A DNA stretch of 64,000 nucleotides from Limoniibacter endophyticus. GTDB lineage: Bacteria > Pseudomonadota > Alphaproteobacteria > Rhizobiales > Rhizobiaceae. The notes beneath the pieces were generated by a model that did no database searches, had not been told where the DNA came from, and saw only the letters and a program-made list of their open reading frames with translations. Positions 52,949 through 62,940 of the stretch are shown piece by piece (position 1 is the first letter of the stretch; every line of letters begins with the position of its first letter). Where the stretch lies: contig NZ_BMZO01000005.1 in assembly GCF_014652835.1 (NCBI RefSeq), forward strand, positions 177,535 to 241,534. Direction: 5' to 3'. The translations under genes and the position numbers were made by a program.

Positions 52949-53337
52949 AGGTGGTTGATTGAATGCCAAACAATAAAGAGGGCAGTTCGATCCAATGCCC
53001 GAGAAAATCGGGGTTGAACCGGTTGCCGATCGAGCGTCGCAAAAAGAAGGTCGGGGAGGCGTGGATAAGGCAAATTGATAGCTTTATTTATTTATTTGAC
53101 GCAAATTATTTGGATGCAAATAAATCTCCCAATACTTCCAACGGGTTCCCCTCTGAGGGATCCATTTCAGGAAAAGTGACTGTTCATACCGTCGTGAACA
53201 GATAGTCGGCAAAACGAACAATTGTCTCAAGAGGATCGAAGACCTAAATTTAAGCCGTCAGCGATCAACAGCTAAGCCATTAATAAGACTTGGTGATTTC
53301 GCTCTCGAGCCATTATTGAACGCATAGGAGATTTATC
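52949..53337. promoter_or_regulatory. Divergent control region nadE/DUF1344
   Basis: About 390 bp. It contains nested palindromes: ATTTATTTG (53090-53098) pairs with CAAATAAAT (53117-53125), and between them CAAATTATTTG (53102-53112) is itself a palindrome. This gives alternating ATTTG/CAAAT boxes, a likely operator array. No coding sequence is supported. Confidence 0.55.
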
Positions 53338-53640
53338 ATGCGTAAGGTTGTTCTTTCTGCAATTGCTCTTTCTTTCCTCGGCCTCGGTGCTGCATCGGCA
53401 GCTTCCCACACCTCTGCCGGGGTTGTTGAAAATCTCAATGCCAAGGCTGGTGTCGTTCGTCTTGCAAATGGCGACCAGTACATTCTGCCTGCCGGCACGG
53501 ATCTGTCCGGCATCGGCGGTGGCGACAGGGTCATCATCAACTGGGAGACCCAGAACTCGTCCTCGATTGCAAGCCAGCAGTCGAACAATGAACTGCCCGC
53601 CCGCATCCTTCAGGCTGACAGCATCTCCCTCGCTCGCTAA
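53338..53640 (+). CDS. DUF1344-family exported small protein
   Basis: A 100-residue secreted protein with signal peptide VVLSAIALSFLGLGAASA. The mature ~77 residues (GVVENLNAKAGVVRLANGDQ, YILPAGTDL) form the DUF1344 domain common in Hyphomicrobiales periplasms. GAGATTTATC precedes the ATG. Single gene, ended by a strong terminator. Function unknown. Confidence 0.88.
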   Translation: MRKVVLSAIALSFLGLGAASAASHTSAGVVENLNAKAGVVRLANGDQYILPAGTDLSGIGGGDRVIINWETQNSSSIASQQSNNELPARILQADSISLAR

Positions 53641-53656
53641 GCTTCTCTGCGACGAG

Positions 53657-53689
53657 AAAGGGGCCGCATTGTTGCGGCCCCTTTTATTT
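53657..53689 (+). terminator. Rho-independent terminator after DUF1344 gene
   Basis: AAAGGGGCCGCA (53657-53668), loop TTGT, TGCGGCCCCTTT (53673-53684), then a T-rich tail. A perfect 12-bp stem. Confidence 0.92.
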
Positions 53690-53742
53690 GACAATTATCG
53701 TGCCCCTCGCTACCGCCTTTGAAAACAGACGCGGAGCTTCTC

Positions 53743-54090
53743 ATGGCTATTCTCTACGGCATCCCTAATTGCGATACGGTCAAGAAAGCGCGCAGCTGGC
53801 TTGATGCCAACAGTATCGCCTATCAATTTCATGATTATAAAAAGGCAGGTATCACGCGCGAAAAGCTGGTGTCCTGGTGCGGGGAGTTCGGTTGGGAAAA
53901 GGTGCTCAACCGTGCTGGCACGACCTTTCGCAAGCTGGACGAGGCGCAGAAGGCCGATCTCGACGAAGCAAAGGCTATCAACTTGATGCTGGCACAGCCG
54001 TCGATGATCAAGCGTCCCATTGTTGAGAAGAACGGGGCGAATCTTGTGGGCTTTAAGGTCGAGGACTACGAAAAGGCATTCGAAGTCTGA
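53743..54090 (+). CDS. ArsC/Spx-family thioredoxin-fold protein
   Basis: A 115-residue Spx/YffB-like protein: AILYGIPNCDTVKKARSWLD with a single active-site-type cysteine (NCDT, no CxxC), YQFHDYKKAGI and MIKRPIVEKNG (conserved arginine-proline). These resemble arsenate reductases but usually lack known arsenate activity. The ATG at 53743 with GGAGCTTCTC is preferred. Two nt separate its stop from the MFS gene. Confidence 0.88.
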   Translation: MAILYGIPNCDTVKKARSWLDANSIAYQFHDYKKAGITREKLVSWCGEFGWEKVLNRAGTTFRKLDEAQKADLDEAKAINLMLAQPSMIKRPIVEKNGANLVGFKVEDYEKAFEV

Positions 54091-54092
54091 CC

Positions 54093-55268
54093 ATGGAAGC
54101 AGCATCCGACAGCCGCGAGGCATGGCGACTTGCATGGGCAGGGATGTTTTCTCTCGTGGCTGCGATGGGGATTGGGCGTTTCGTATATACGCCGGCCCTT
54201 CCTAGAATGATGCAGGAACTTGATCTTTCGGCCGTTGATGGAGGTTTGATCGCTTCCGCCAATTTTCTAGGCTATTTCGCGGGCGCCATGGTTGGCGGAG
54301 GCCGCTGGGCGGCTGGCCGTGAACGCATTATTCTTGTTGCTGCACTTATTGCGAATGCTGCACTCTGTCTGGCCATGGCGCTGACCCATTCGGTCAATGT
54401 TTTCATGGTCCTGCGTTTCGCTGCCGGCCTCGCCAGTGCGTTTGTGATGCTCTATTCCTCTGCGATCGTGCTTGGCAGCCTCAATGCAATGGGCGCCAGC
54501 AAGTTACAGGATCTGCATTTCGCGGGTGTCGGCAGCGGGATCGCGCTCTCTTCGCTGATGGTACTGATGCTCTTCGCCGTTGATCTTCACGAGTGGCAGG
54601 GCATTTGGTTGGCTTCGGCCGCTGTGGGCTTTCTTGCTGCGGCGGCCGTCATGATCCTTTTGCCAGGCCGGCAGATGCGCCCTGGGCAGCAGGAAGGACT
54701 CTCGCAGATGCCATGGTCGGAGTCCCTGCTGCGCGCGGTCATATGCTTCGGCCTTTTCGGCATTGGTTACAGCGTGTCAGCAACGTTTCTCATTGCGTTG
54801 GCGCGTCAGCAGGGCGCTACACAGATCGATGAAGCCATGCTTTGGCTGATCGTCGGCGTGACTGCCGCGCTATCCGTTCCAGCAGGTAGTTTCCTTGCGC
54901 GTCGGTTTGGATTGGTACAGACGTTGACGGCGCTGTGCATCGCAGAGGCCGCCGGTGTCGCCGCCTGTGTTCTTTTGCCGGTTCCCCTTGGGGTCTATCT
55001 CGGCGCATTTCTGTTCGGCGTAACTTTCATGTCGATTACCGCGCTCGCACTGGATGTGGCACGGCGGCTGGTGCCGCAGCATGCTCGACGCGTTTTCTCG
55101 ATCATGACGATCTCTTTTAGCCTCGGCCAGATACTAGGGCCCTTGCTCTCCGGATTTGTCGTTGATGCAACGGGAGATTATGTCGCCGCTTCGCTGGGTG
55201 CGGCAGCCTTGCTTGTCATTGCGGCGTTCATCGTCTGGCCGGCGAAGGACCGCGCGGTACTCTCCTGA
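54093..55268 (+). CDS. YbfB/YjiJ-family MFS transporter
   Basis: A 391-residue transporter with about 12 TM helices. It opens with AWAGMFSLVAAMGIGRFVYT and PALPRMMQELDLSAVDGGLI, the YbfB/YjiJ signature. Substrate unknown. Follows the Spx-like gene by 2 nt, and converges with the deacetylase gene with no bases between the two stops. Confidence 0.9.
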   Translation: MEAASDSREAWRLAWAGMFSLVAAMGIGRFVYTPALPRMMQELDLSAVDGGLIASANFLGYFAGAMVGGGRWAAGRERIILVAALIANAALCLAMALTHSVNVFMVLRFAAGLASAFVMLYSSAIVLGSLNAMGASKLQDLHFAGVGSGIALSSLMVLMLFAVDLHEWQGIWLASAAVGFLAAAAVMILLPGRQMRPGQQEGLSQMPWSESLLRAVICFGLFGIGYSVSATFLIALARQQGATQIDEAMLWLIVGVTAALSVPAGSFLARRFGLVQTLTALCIAEAAGVAACVLLPVPLGVYLGAFLFGVTFMSITALALDVARRLVPQHARRVFSIMTISFSLGQILGPLLSGFVVDATGDYVAASLGAAALLVIAAFIVWPAKDRAVLS

Positions 55269-56252
55269 CTACCCCGCGTGGCTTTCGTCGGGAGCGGCCG
55301 TTTCTTCCAGATATGTCCGGTAGCTGACGCAGCGCACCTCCTTCTGCCTGCACACTTCGCGCGCAAAATGTTCGAGGGCGCGCCAGTAAGCGCCATCGTT
55401 CATCAGTGTGAAATGAAAGCCGAATTGGAGCGGGATGCGTTCGCCCGAATATTGCGTGTCGAAGGTTGTCTTGAACGCCTCGTAAGCTCTGGCTTCGTAG
55501 ATTGCCGCCTCTTCGGGGCGTTCCTTGCCACCGCTGTGGCGGACATAGAGATTGTAGTCCATGCCGATAACGAGGCGCTTCGATGGTCCTTCAGGAATGA
55601 GCGGCAGTGAAAACTGCATTATGTCCTTCTTCACATGGGGCTCCAACGGCCCGCGCGAAACCGTGCTGGCGTCGTACTGCAAACCAGCCTGCCGCTGAGC
55701 GGCGTTCAGTGCGGGAGACATGGCCAGATAGGGAGCGCGAAAGCCGATAACCGAACGCGCCATCTCCTTCCAGCCGTTCGGCTCACCTTCGATGCCGTTG
55801 ATCTCATAGGCATGCGTCAAAATGCGCGAAAACTCGGAGAATTCCTTGTCCCAGGTCGCTTTCGTCCACTTGGTGCCGTCGAAATGCCCGCAGCCGTGGC
55901 TGGCAATCTCGTGGCCGGCTTGATGCGCCGACCAGATCGCTGCAAGCCGATCTGCAACCTCCTGCTTACTCAGGGCAAAACCGACATTGGATCGCGCCTT
56001 TTCGCCAGGAATGCGCGCATATTCGTTGCGAGTGTCTGGTGAAAGCAGAAAGACGCAGGACTGGAAGTAGGTGAAACTCGCCCCGGTTTCGCGCCCCAGA
56101 TCGGCACTGCGCCGCCATTGCCTGAGATCATGAGCGCCGTCGAAGGAGATAATGACGTATTGCGGCTTTTCCTGCTTTGCCTCGGCATAAGCCGGGAAAG
56201 GCAGTGCCAGCATCGCTGACATAAAAGCGACTATACGCCTGACGCTCATCAT
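55269..56252 (-). CDS. Exported polysaccharide deacetylase-like protein
   Basis: A 327-residue protein with a signal peptide (IVAFMSAMLALPFPAYAEA). The NodB-like catalytic domain shows YVIISFDGAHD (metal-binding aspartate position), HEIASHGCGHFDG (HxxxH) and GFRAPYLAMSP. It probably removes acetyl groups from an envelope polysaccharide or peptidoglycan. ATG at 56252 with AAGGA 8 nt upstream. In usual NodB motifs TFDDG the second aspartate is conserved; here it reads SFDGAHD, a slight deviation. Confidence 0.85.
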   Translation of the reverse strand: MMSVRRIVAFMSAMLALPFPAYAEAKQEKPQYVIISFDGAHDLRQWRRSADLGRETGASFTYFQSCVFLLSPDTRNEYARIPGEKARSNVGFALSKQEVADRLAAIWSAHQAGHEIASHGCGHFDGTKWTKATWDKEFSEFSRILTHAYEINGIEGEPNGWKEMARSVIGFRAPYLAMSPALNAAQRQAGLQYDASTVSRGPLEPHVKKDIMQFSLPLIPEGPSKRLVIGMDYNLYVRHSGGKERPEEAAIYEARAYEAFKTTFDTQYSGERIPLQFGFHFTLMNDGAYWRALEHFAREVCRQKEVRCVSYRTYLEETAAPDESHAG

Positions 56253-56491
56253 TGAGAAAATCCTTCGTAACTGGAAATGCAACGCACCTATTTGCCGGCA
56301 AGGGGCTTTAGTTCGCCTTTATGGCGTGTTTGAGATTACGCAGGGTAGGACCGATAAGAAGATCCGCTGCATAAATTTGGTGTGTTCGGGGCGTCGCAGG
56401 CGCACAATATGCACGTAGTGCCCCTTCCATGCGGCGCGAAATCCTTTAAAAGGCGGGCTTTAGAAACGCCTCTAATAAAATTGGATCAGCG

Positions 56492-57157
56492 ATGTCGAAT
56501 GACAGTTTCATCCGCGAAGTGAACGAAGAGATCCGTCAGGATAAGATGAAGGCCCTGACGCGCCGGTTCGGACCGATCGTGGGTGCTGCGGCCGTTCTCA
56601 TTATTCTGGCCACTGTTGGATGGGTAGCCTGGGACCGATGGCAGAAGGCGGAAGCTGGTGCATCCGGTGATCAGTTTATTTCGGCGCTCGAACTCGCTAG
56701 CGACGGCAAGGTCGATGAAGCGCAGTCGGCCTTGCAGACGATCGAGAAGGAGGGGCACGGTAATTATCCGACCTTGGCCGCGTTCCGTCTCGCTGGTCTT
56801 GCTGCTGACAAGGGCGAGGCCACTGCCGTCCAGCAATTCGATGCCATTGCCGCAACGGGCAGTGCAGCGGCGATTGTGCGCGACATGGCACGCCTTCGCG
56901 CCGGACTCCTGCTGGTCGATAGTGGTTCCTATGAGGATGTCTCTGCCCGGGTCGAGCAATTGACGGCCGATACAAATCCGCTGCGCCACGTGGCCCGTGA
57001 GGCACTGGCGCTTTCCGCCTACAAAGCCAGGCGCATGGCAGATGCGCGGGCCTTGTTCGAGCAGATCAGCAACGATGCCGAAGCCCCCGGCAACGTGCGC
57101 GGCCGTGCCGGCCTGATGCTCGACCTGATCAAGAGTGGCGATGGAGCCAACGAATAA
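56492..57157 (+). CDS. YfgM-like membrane-anchored TPR protein
   Basis: A 221-residue protein with a cytoplasmic head (FIREVNEEIRQDKMKALTRR), one TM helix (VGAAAVLIILATVGWVAW) and a periplasmic TPR-like domain rich in helical repeats. Typical of the tetratricopeptide YfgM/Anc family encoded before der. YfgM assists SecYEG-linked chaperones. Its stop directly abuts the der ATG, so they are co-expressed. Confidence 0.88.
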   Translation: MSNDSFIREVNEEIRQDKMKALTRRFGPIVGAAAVLIILATVGWVAWDRWQKAEAGASGDQFISALELASDGKVDEAQSALQTIEKEGHGNYPTLAAFRLAGLAADKGEATAVQQFDAIAATGSAAAIVRDMARLRAGLLLVDSGSYEDVSARVEQLTADTNPLRHVAREALALSAYKARRMADARALFEQISNDAEAPGNVRGRAGLMLDLIKSGDGANE

Positions 57158-58588
57158 ATGACTTTCAAGATCGCTGTTCTTGGGCGGCCGAATGTCGGCA
57201 AGTCAACCCTGTTTAATCGTCTCGTGGGTCGCAAGATCGCCCTTGTGGACGATACGCCGGGCGTAACGCGCGACCGGCGCGTACATGACGCGCATCTCTA
57301 CGATCTCGATTTCGATGTCATCGATACAGCGGGCTTCGAGGATGCCGCCGCCGAGACGCTGCAAGGTCGCATGCGCGCGCAGACCGAGCTTGCAATCGAG
57401 GAAGCTGACGCGATCATCTTCATGATCGATGCCAAAGCCGGAGTTCTTCCCGACGACCGAACTTTTGCGGAAATCGTCCGCCGCTCCGGTAAACCGGTAA
57501 TTCTTGCCGCCAATAAGTCCGAATCGCGCACCTCTGAAGCAGGGCTGCTCGAGGCTTGGGAGCTTGGTTTCGGCGAGCCGATCCCTCTTGCTGCCGAGCA
57601 TGGCATCGGCATGCCGGATCTACGAGATGCGATTGTCGATGCCATTGGTGAGGATCGTGCGCTGGGTATCCGCGACAGCGAAGGCTATCTCATTGACGAA
57701 GCGACGGTTGATATTGATATCGAAGATCCCGACGCTGAAGAGTCGGAAGATGATTATGACGCTACCAAACCGGTTCGCATCGCGGTTGTGGGTCGTCCTA
57801 ATGCCGGCAAGTCCACCATGATCAACGCGTTGATCGGGGAGGAGCGTCTGCTGACTGGTCCCGAGGCTGGCATCACGCGCGATTCCATTTCGGTGGAATG
57901 GGAATGGGAAGGTCGCGAGGTCAAGCTCTTTGACACTGCCGGGATGCGGCGCAAGTCCCGCGTGCAGGAAAAGCTAGAAAGACTCTCTGTGGCCGATGGT
58001 CTGCGTGCAGTCCGCTTCGCCGAGGTGGTTGTTATCGTGCTGGATGCGACCATTCCCTTCGAGAAGCAGGATTTGCAGATTGCCGATCTCATCATTCGAG
58101 AGGGACGCGCGCCCGTTATCGCCTTCAACAAGTGGGACTTGATCGATAATCCGCAGGAAAAACTTGCAGAACTGCGTGAGGCGACCGAACGTCTGCTACC
58201 GCAGATCCGCGGCATACAGGCCGTGCCGATCTCCGGCGAGACGGGCAGGGGACTCGACAAGCTCATGGCTTCGATCTTCAAGACCCATCGCGTTTGGAAC
58301 AGTCGTGTTTCGACGGGACGGCTCAATCGCTGGCTGGAGCGCGTCTCCGCGCATCACCCGCCGCCAGCCGTGTCCGGCCGCCGCCTCAAGGTCAAGTACC
58401 TGACGCAGGTCAAGACGCGCCCTCCAGCATTTGTGCTCTCCTGCTCGCGGCCCGATGACATGCCGCAGAGCTATGTGCGCTACCTGATTAATAATTTGCG
58501 TGAGACTTTCGACATACCTGGCGTGCCGCTGCGCATGTTCCTGCGCACGTCGGATAATCCATTTGCCAGCAGGGCAAAGAAGCGCTGA
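57158..58588 (+). CDS. der: Ribosome biogenesis GTPase Der (EngA)
   Basis: A 476-residue double-GTPase. First G domain: [32 protein letters not shown] and NKSE in the fourth motif, a variant common in alphaproteobacteria. Second G domain: [26 protein letters not shown] and NKWDLID. The C-terminal KH-like domain contains [18 protein letters not shown]. An acidic linker ([13 protein letters not shown]) separates the G domains. It is essential for 50S subunit assembly. TGATG overlap with the next gene. Confidence 0.97.
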   Translation: MTFKIAVLGRPNVGKSTLFNRLVGRKIALVDDTPGVTRDRRVHDAHLYDLDFDVIDTAGFEDAAAETLQGRMRAQTELAIEEADAIIFMIDAKAGVLPDDRTFAEIVRRSGKPVILAANKSESRTSEAGLLEAWELGFGEPIPLAAEHGIGMPDLRDAIVDAIGEDRALGIRDSEGYLIDEATVDIDIEDPDAEESEDDYDATKPVRIAVVGRPNAGKSTMINALIGEERLLTGPEAGITRDSISVEWEWEGREVKLFDTAGMRRKSRVQEKLERLSVADGLRAVRFAEVVVIVLDATIPFEKQDLQIADLIIREGRAPVIAFNKWDLIDNPQEKLAELREATERLLPQIRGIQAVPISGETGRGLDKLMASIFKTHRVWNSRVSTGRLNRWLERVSAHHPPPAVSGRRLKVKYLTQVKTRPPAFVLSCSRPDDMPQSYVRYLINNLRETFDIPGVPLRMFLRTSDNPFASRAKKR

Positions 58589-59088
58589 TGGCTAATCAGG
58601 CACTTACGAGGGAAGATCTTCAAACGTTGTTCGCGGCTCCGGTTGTCCCGGACGCTGCAAACGTTTTTGAGGCTTTTACTGATGCAGATGACCTGAAGAG
58701 GCTCGTTGACCGCTATGAACGCGGCATGACCATGTGGCGCAACGATACCCGTCTCAAGATCGAGAAAGCCATTGCCAGCTTGAAAGAGAAGGCCGCAGAG
58801 CACGCTGCTTCGACCTATTCTCAGGCCGCGCTCCCGCTGGTCAACGACATGTTGCACACGCTGGAGCGCGCCACGGCCTCGCTCACGACGCCGCTCGAGA
58901 GTGAGCCGGAGCATCAGGCGACCTTTCGCCGGTTAAGGTTCGGGTCTGGCGCGAAGGGGAAATTCTTTCGCAGGAATCTTGACCGGGCCGAGGAAATACG
59001 TGTTCTCAATTACGACGCCGTTCTGAATTGGCGTTCCCAATTGCTGGGCTTGAAAAGAGATCTGATGCGGGACGCTGCGGACGTTTAG
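58588..59088 (+). CDS. Conserved hypothetical protein downstream of der
   Basis: A 166-residue, mostly helical, charged soluble protein (LKRLVDRYERGMTMWRNDTR, SLKEKAAEHAASTY) not assigned to any named family. Start overlaps the der stop by one base, so it is made with Der. No signal peptide or TM helix. The C-terminal half has FRRLRFGSGAKGKFFRRNLD, a basic segment that could bind nucleic acid (inference). Confidence 0.75.
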   Translation: MANQALTREDLQTLFAAPVVPDAANVFEAFTDADDLKRLVDRYERGMTMWRNDTRLKIEKAIASLKEKAAEHAASTYSQAALPLVNDMLHTLERATASLTTPLESEPEHQATFRRLRFGSGAKGKFFRRNLDRAEEIRVLNYDAVLNWRSQLLGLKRDLMRDAADV

Positions 59089-59292
59089 GCACCGAATTTC
59101 ATCCTATTCCGAAATTTGAACGCGGGCGGCGACGGCGGTATTCCTCACGTCATCGTTACCTGTGATCCCTGCCGGCTTCCCGGTTTTATGGTTACCAACT
59201 TCCTTAATCTGGCTCCTCTGTTAACTGTCCATCAAGGTTACCGCTTCATTATCGACTTCGATTGCTGCTTGTATCGCGTTGGAGGGTAACTC

Positions 59293-60462
59293 GTGTTTCG
59301 GAAACGTCGTAGGCCGACGGTCTATCTGACCGCCGAACCCCGTCGCTCGTTCGTATCGCCGGTGGTTTTCGGTCTTGGTGCCCTTCTTCTTTCATCTTCG
59401 CAGATAGCCTATCAGGACATGACGAGCATTCTGGCTTCTGCCGGTGGTGTAGGCGAGCGTTGGGCAAGCTACATTGAACGCTCAGCGGCAGGCGGAACGC
59501 AGATCGCTTCGCTCCCCTTTGGTGGCGCAGAGGGCATGGCGCTGTCAGGCGGGGGCGTACGTACGGCAAATCTTGGCGAAGTTACCATCCGTGCCAAAGA
59601 CGGTTCGATGGTCGGCTCGGACGAATCCCGCATCAATCGTGCCGAGAAGACGGGACGTCTTGTTAAAGTCGCCCCGACCGCGCCGCCCAAGGCCTTTAGC
59701 GCGGGAACGATTCTGCAGCGGACCAGCTTGCTGAAGCGTCCGAGTGAACTTCCTAAACGGGAAATGGCCTTTATCGTACCCAAAATCGCCGGCAAGGAGT
59801 TGCAGATTGCAGGCAATTTTCACAATACGCCGCCCAAGGTCACCGAGCAGATTCCCGTCGCGATCGCGTCGCTGGTTACCAACGATACGCCGGACGTGCT
59901 GGCTTACGCACCGTCGGAGCCCAATTATGCGAAACAATCGCCTTTCTCGAGCCTGCTGAGAAAGGAAGATCCGAACGAGGGCCGTTTCATTCCTCCGATC
60001 GGTGAGAATGATCATGGCTGGATGGCGAGCCCTTTGCCACCGAAAGTCTTCTCGAGCGCTGAGCAAAAATGCCTGGCGACGGCAATTTACTTCGAGGCGC
60101 GTAGTGAGCCCAAGCTGGGACAGGCTGCGGTGGCTCAGGTTGTGTTGAATCGCGTGCGCAATCCTGCGTACCCGAATACGATCTGCGGCGTTGTCTATCA
60201 GAACGATGACTGGTTGAACCGTTGCCAGTTCTCTTTCGCCTGCGAGGGCCGCAAGAAGGTCGTCTACGACCGCAAGCGGTACAAGCTGGCAGAGGAAATC
60301 GCGTTGGCCGTGACATCCGGCGCGATCTTCATCCCGGAGGTCGGCTCCTCGACCCATTACCACGCTACGTATGTTCGTCCGAAATGGGCTCCGACCATGA
60401 CGCGTCTGACCAAGATCGGCCTTCACATATTCTATCGTACGAAGAACGGTGGCTGGAGTTAA
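59293..60462 (+). CDS. SleB/CwlJ-type cell-wall hydrolase
   Basis: A 389-residue protein with an N-terminal TM/signal anchor (VVFGLGALLLSSSQIAYQ). A long variable middle precedes a Hydrolase_2 domain (about 255-385): ATAIYFEARSEPKLGQAAVA, with the catalytic glutamate in YFEAR, then VVLNRVRNPAYPNTICGVVY, CQFSFACEG and STHYHATYVRP. It cleaves peptidoglycan in the periplasm. The GTG start follows GGAGGGTAACTC. Single gene with its own 200-bp promoter gap. Confidence 0.9.
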   Translation: MFRKRRRPTVYLTAEPRRSFVSPVVFGLGALLLSSSQIAYQDMTSILASAGGVGERWASYIERSAAGGTQIASLPFGGAEGMALSGGGVRTANLGEVTIRAKDGSMVGSDESRINRAEKTGRLVKVAPTAPPKAFSAGTILQRTSLLKRPSELPKREMAFIVPKIAGKELQIAGNFHNTPPKVTEQIPVAIASLVTNDTPDVLAYAPSEPNYAKQSPFSSLLRKEDPNEGRFIPPIGENDHGWMASPLPPKVFSSAEQKCLATAIYFEARSEPKLGQAAVAQVVLNRVRNPAYPNTICGVVYQNDDWLNRCQFSFACEGRKKVVYDRKRYKLAEEIALAVTSGAIFIPEVGSSTHYHATYVRPKWAPTMTRLTKIGLHIFYRTKNGGWS

Positions 60463-60714
60463 AGAGCCGGATCGTCGGGAGAGGGTGCGAATTTTCTCCC
60501 AAGCCGCTGTTCCAGCTCCAGATTCGGTGTGCCGCCGTGGCACATTCGTCGCACTCGCTGTTAAAGTTCTGGTGAGCGCATTTCAAACGATTGATTTTAT
60601 TTCACAATTTTCATGTATGAGTCTTGGTGTCGGAGTCTTGACGCAAGAAGGGCGTCTCTCTATGTTGCCCGCGACTTTGGAGGCAGGTTTTGCTGCTCGC
60701 AGGGGAGGAAGGTC

Positions 60715-61116
60715 ATGGCACCTGAACGGCAAGATGACGCCGACGCCCGTAAGCGTAAGCAGGCAGGATCTGGACCTTCGGCAGGTGGCGATCTCGATCG
60801 CCGCAGGGATGTGCTGGGCGAGAAGTTGCAGGCAATGCGTGGCCAGAACAAGGCCGACCGCGAACCTGCTTCGGCAAAGTCGGGCTATGGTCAGGCCATG
60901 AAGCTGTCGAGCGAGTTCATCGCCGGTGTGCTGGTTGGTATCGGATTGGGTTGGGTGATCGATGAGTGGGCCGGAACGCGGCCTTGGGGATTGGTCATTT
61001 TTCTCATTCTCGGATTTTGTGCGGGAATCCTCAACGTGCTGCGTTCGATGGGGGTTGTCGTTGAAGAGGGGTTGAAACCATCCAAAAAAGATGGTGATAA
61101 GCCGGACGTAAACTGA
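60715..61116 (+). CDS. atpI: ATP synthase protein I
   Basis: A 133-residue AtpI. A charged N-terminal region ([15 protein letters not shown]) precedes two TM helices, [20 protein letters not shown] and [20 protein letters not shown]. AtpI helps assemble the c-ring. ATG preceded by GGGGAGGAAGG. First gene of the F0 operon; the promoter is probably in 60470-60700. Confidence 0.93.
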   Translation: MAPERQDDADARKRKQAGSGPSAGGDLDRRRDVLGEKLQAMRGQNKADREPASAKSGYGQAMKLSSEFIAGVLVGIGLGWVIDEWAGTRPWGLVIFLILGFCAGILNVLRSMGVVVEEGLKPSKKDGDKPDVN

Positions 61117-61150
61117 AAGCGCCCGAGCGCGCAAAGGAAGAGGTTCCCAG

Positions 61151-61900
61151 GTGGCTAACGATCCGCTCCACCAGTTCCAGATTTCTCCTCTGGTTCCGAT
61201 TGAAATCGGAGGTCTGGACTTTTCCTTCACCAATGCGTCTGCCTTCATGGTTGCAACGGTTGCCGCCGCAGGCGCATTTCTGTTCCTGACGACGTCGAGC
61301 CGTGGCCTCATTCCAGGCCGTCTCCAGTCGGTGTCGGAACTGTCCTATGAGTTCATTGCCAACATGCTTCGCGATTCCGCGGGCACGAAGGGCATGGTCT
61401 TCTTCCCGATGGTCTTTTCGCTGTTTATGTTCGTGTTTGGCGCGAACATGCTTGGTCTGTTCCCGTACTTCTTTACGGTTACCAGCTCGATCATCGTCAC
61501 CTTCGCCCTGGCGCTTCTCGTCATCGGCACGGTAATCGTCTACGGCTTCTCCCAGCACGGCCTTGGCTTTCTCAAGCTTTTCGTGCCGAGCGGTGTCCCG
61601 CCGATCCTGCTGCTCATCGTCGTGCCGATCGAAATTATCTCGTTTCTGTCGCGCCCGATCAGCCTCTCGGTTCGTCTGTTCGCCAACATGCTGGCAGGCC
61701 ACATCACGCTCAAGGTCTTTGCAGGCTTCGTTACCTCACTCTCCGCACTTGGTGCGATCGGCGTGTTCGGTGCCGTTCTGCCGCTTGCCATGACGGTTGC
61801 GATTACCGCTCTCGAATTTCTGGTGGCTTTCCTCCAGGCTTATGTCTTCGCAGTGCTTACCTGCATGTATCTCGCTGACGCGGTGCATCCCGGCCACTGA
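61151..61900 (+). CDS. atpB: ATP synthase subunit a (F0)
   Basis: A 249-residue membrane subunit with about five or six TM helices. [20 protein letters not shown] contains the essential arginine that faces the c-ring, and [20 protein letters not shown] the conserved final helix. It forms the proton half-channels. GTG start at 61151, 34 nt after atpI; the N-terminal [14 protein letters not shown] is conserved in the family. Confidence 0.96.
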   Translation: MANDPLHQFQISPLVPIEIGGLDFSFTNASAFMVATVAAAGAFLFLTTSSRGLIPGRLQSVSELSYEFIANMLRDSAGTKGMVFFPMVFSLFMFVFGANMLGLFPYFFTVTSSIIVTFALALLVIGTVIVYGFSQHGLGFLKLFVPSGVPPILLLIVVPIEIISFLSRPISLSVRLFANMLAGHITLKVFAGFVTSLSALGAIGVFGAVLPLAMTVAITALEFLVAFLQAYVFAVLTCMYLADAVHPGH

Positions 61901-62017
61901 TCTATAGAATTCCGCAGGGTTCCCGATACAGGGGCGCTGCGGTGCAATCTCGCCGACGGTTCGCCGTCATCTAAAAAGTTCTGCATGAATCGTAGATTCC
62001 AATGAGGAGTAATTGAA

Positions 62018-62242
62018 ATGGAAGCAGAAGCAGCACGTTACATCGGCGCAGGTCTCGCTTGCTTTGGCATGGCCGGTACGGCTCTCGGCCTGGGCAACAT
62101 CTTCGGCAGCTTCCTGTCGGGCGCTCTGCGCAATCCGTCGGCTGCCGATGGCCAGTTCGGCCGTCTGGTTTTCGGCTTCGCCGTGACCGAAGCTCTGGGC
62201 ATCTTCTCCCTGCTCATCGCCTTCCTTCTGCTCTTCGCATAA
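62018..62242 (+). CDS. atpE: ATP synthase subunit c (F0)
   Basis: A 74-residue hairpin of two TM helices: IGAGLACFGMAGTALGLGNIF and the second with FGFAVTEALGIFSLLIAFLL. The proton-binding glutamate is in VTEAL. The polar loop is ALRNPSAADGQFGR. Ten or so copies make the rotor ring. GAGGAG at good spacing before ATG. Confidence 0.97.
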   Translation: MEAEAARYIGAGLACFGMAGTALGLGNIFGSFLSGALRNPSAADGQFGRLVFGFAVTEALGIFSLLIAFLLLFA

Positions 62243-62322
62243 TCGCAAAGACCGAGAAGCATTTCGATATGCCGGCCGCTTGAATTCTTTAAGCGGCCGG
62301 AGAGGTTGAACAGGGGTTCTCT

Positions 62323-62928
62323 ATGCTGGTTACACCGGTTTTCGCCCAGGAAGCGCCTGGCGCTTCTCATAATACCGATGCGGCGGTTCCTTTGGCACCG
62401 GAAGGCCCACAGCATCTGATCGAGCAGGAAGTTGCGCACGAAGGCGTTTTCCCGCCTTTCGACGCGACGACCTATCCTTCGCAGCTTCTTTGGCTCGCGA
62501 TCACCTTCACCCTGTTCTACCTCTTCCTGAAAAAGGTAGTTCTTCCCCGCATCGGCGGCATCCTCGAAGTTCGTCGCGATCGCATCGCGCAGGATCTCGA
62601 CCAGGCTGCCCGTTTGAAGCAGGAAGCTGACGAAGCAGTTGCTGCCTATGAGCAGGAACTGGCCGAGGCACGCGCCAAGGCGCAGAAGATCGCGACCGAA
62701 ACGGCAGACGTCGTGAAGGCCGAAGCCGAAGCCGAGCGTCAGAAGGTCGAAGGTGCACTTGATGCCAAGCTGTCTGAGGCAGAGGCGCGGATTGCTACGA
62801 TCAAGGCAACGGCCCTGAAGGATGTCGGCACCATCGCCGAGCAGACCGCCAAGGCAATCGTCGAAGAACTTGGCCTTACTGCCGACGACAAGGCAGTTGC
62901 TGCCGCCGTCAAGGCAGCAGGCAACTAA
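62323..62928 (+). CDS. atpF2: ATP synthase subunit b' (F0)
   Basis: A 201-residue peripheral-stalk subunit. A ~50-residue periplasmic/leader segment ([18 protein letters not shown]) precedes one TM helix ([20 protein letters not shown]), then a long charged coiled coil ([20 protein letters not shown]). Longer than b, the form typical of alphaproteobacteria and photosynthetic organisms. Forms a heterodimer with b. Confidence 0.94.
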   Translation: MLVTPVFAQEAPGASHNTDAAVPLAPEGPQHLIEQEVAHEGVFPPFDATTYPSQLLWLAITFTLFYLFLKKVVLPRIGGILEVRRDRIAQDLDQAARLKQEADEAVAAYEQELAEARAKAQKIATETADVVKAEAEAERQKVEGALDAKLSEAEARIATIKATALKDVGTIAEQTAKAIVEELGLTADDKAVAAAVKAAGN

Positions 62929-62940
62929 GGAGAGACGACA

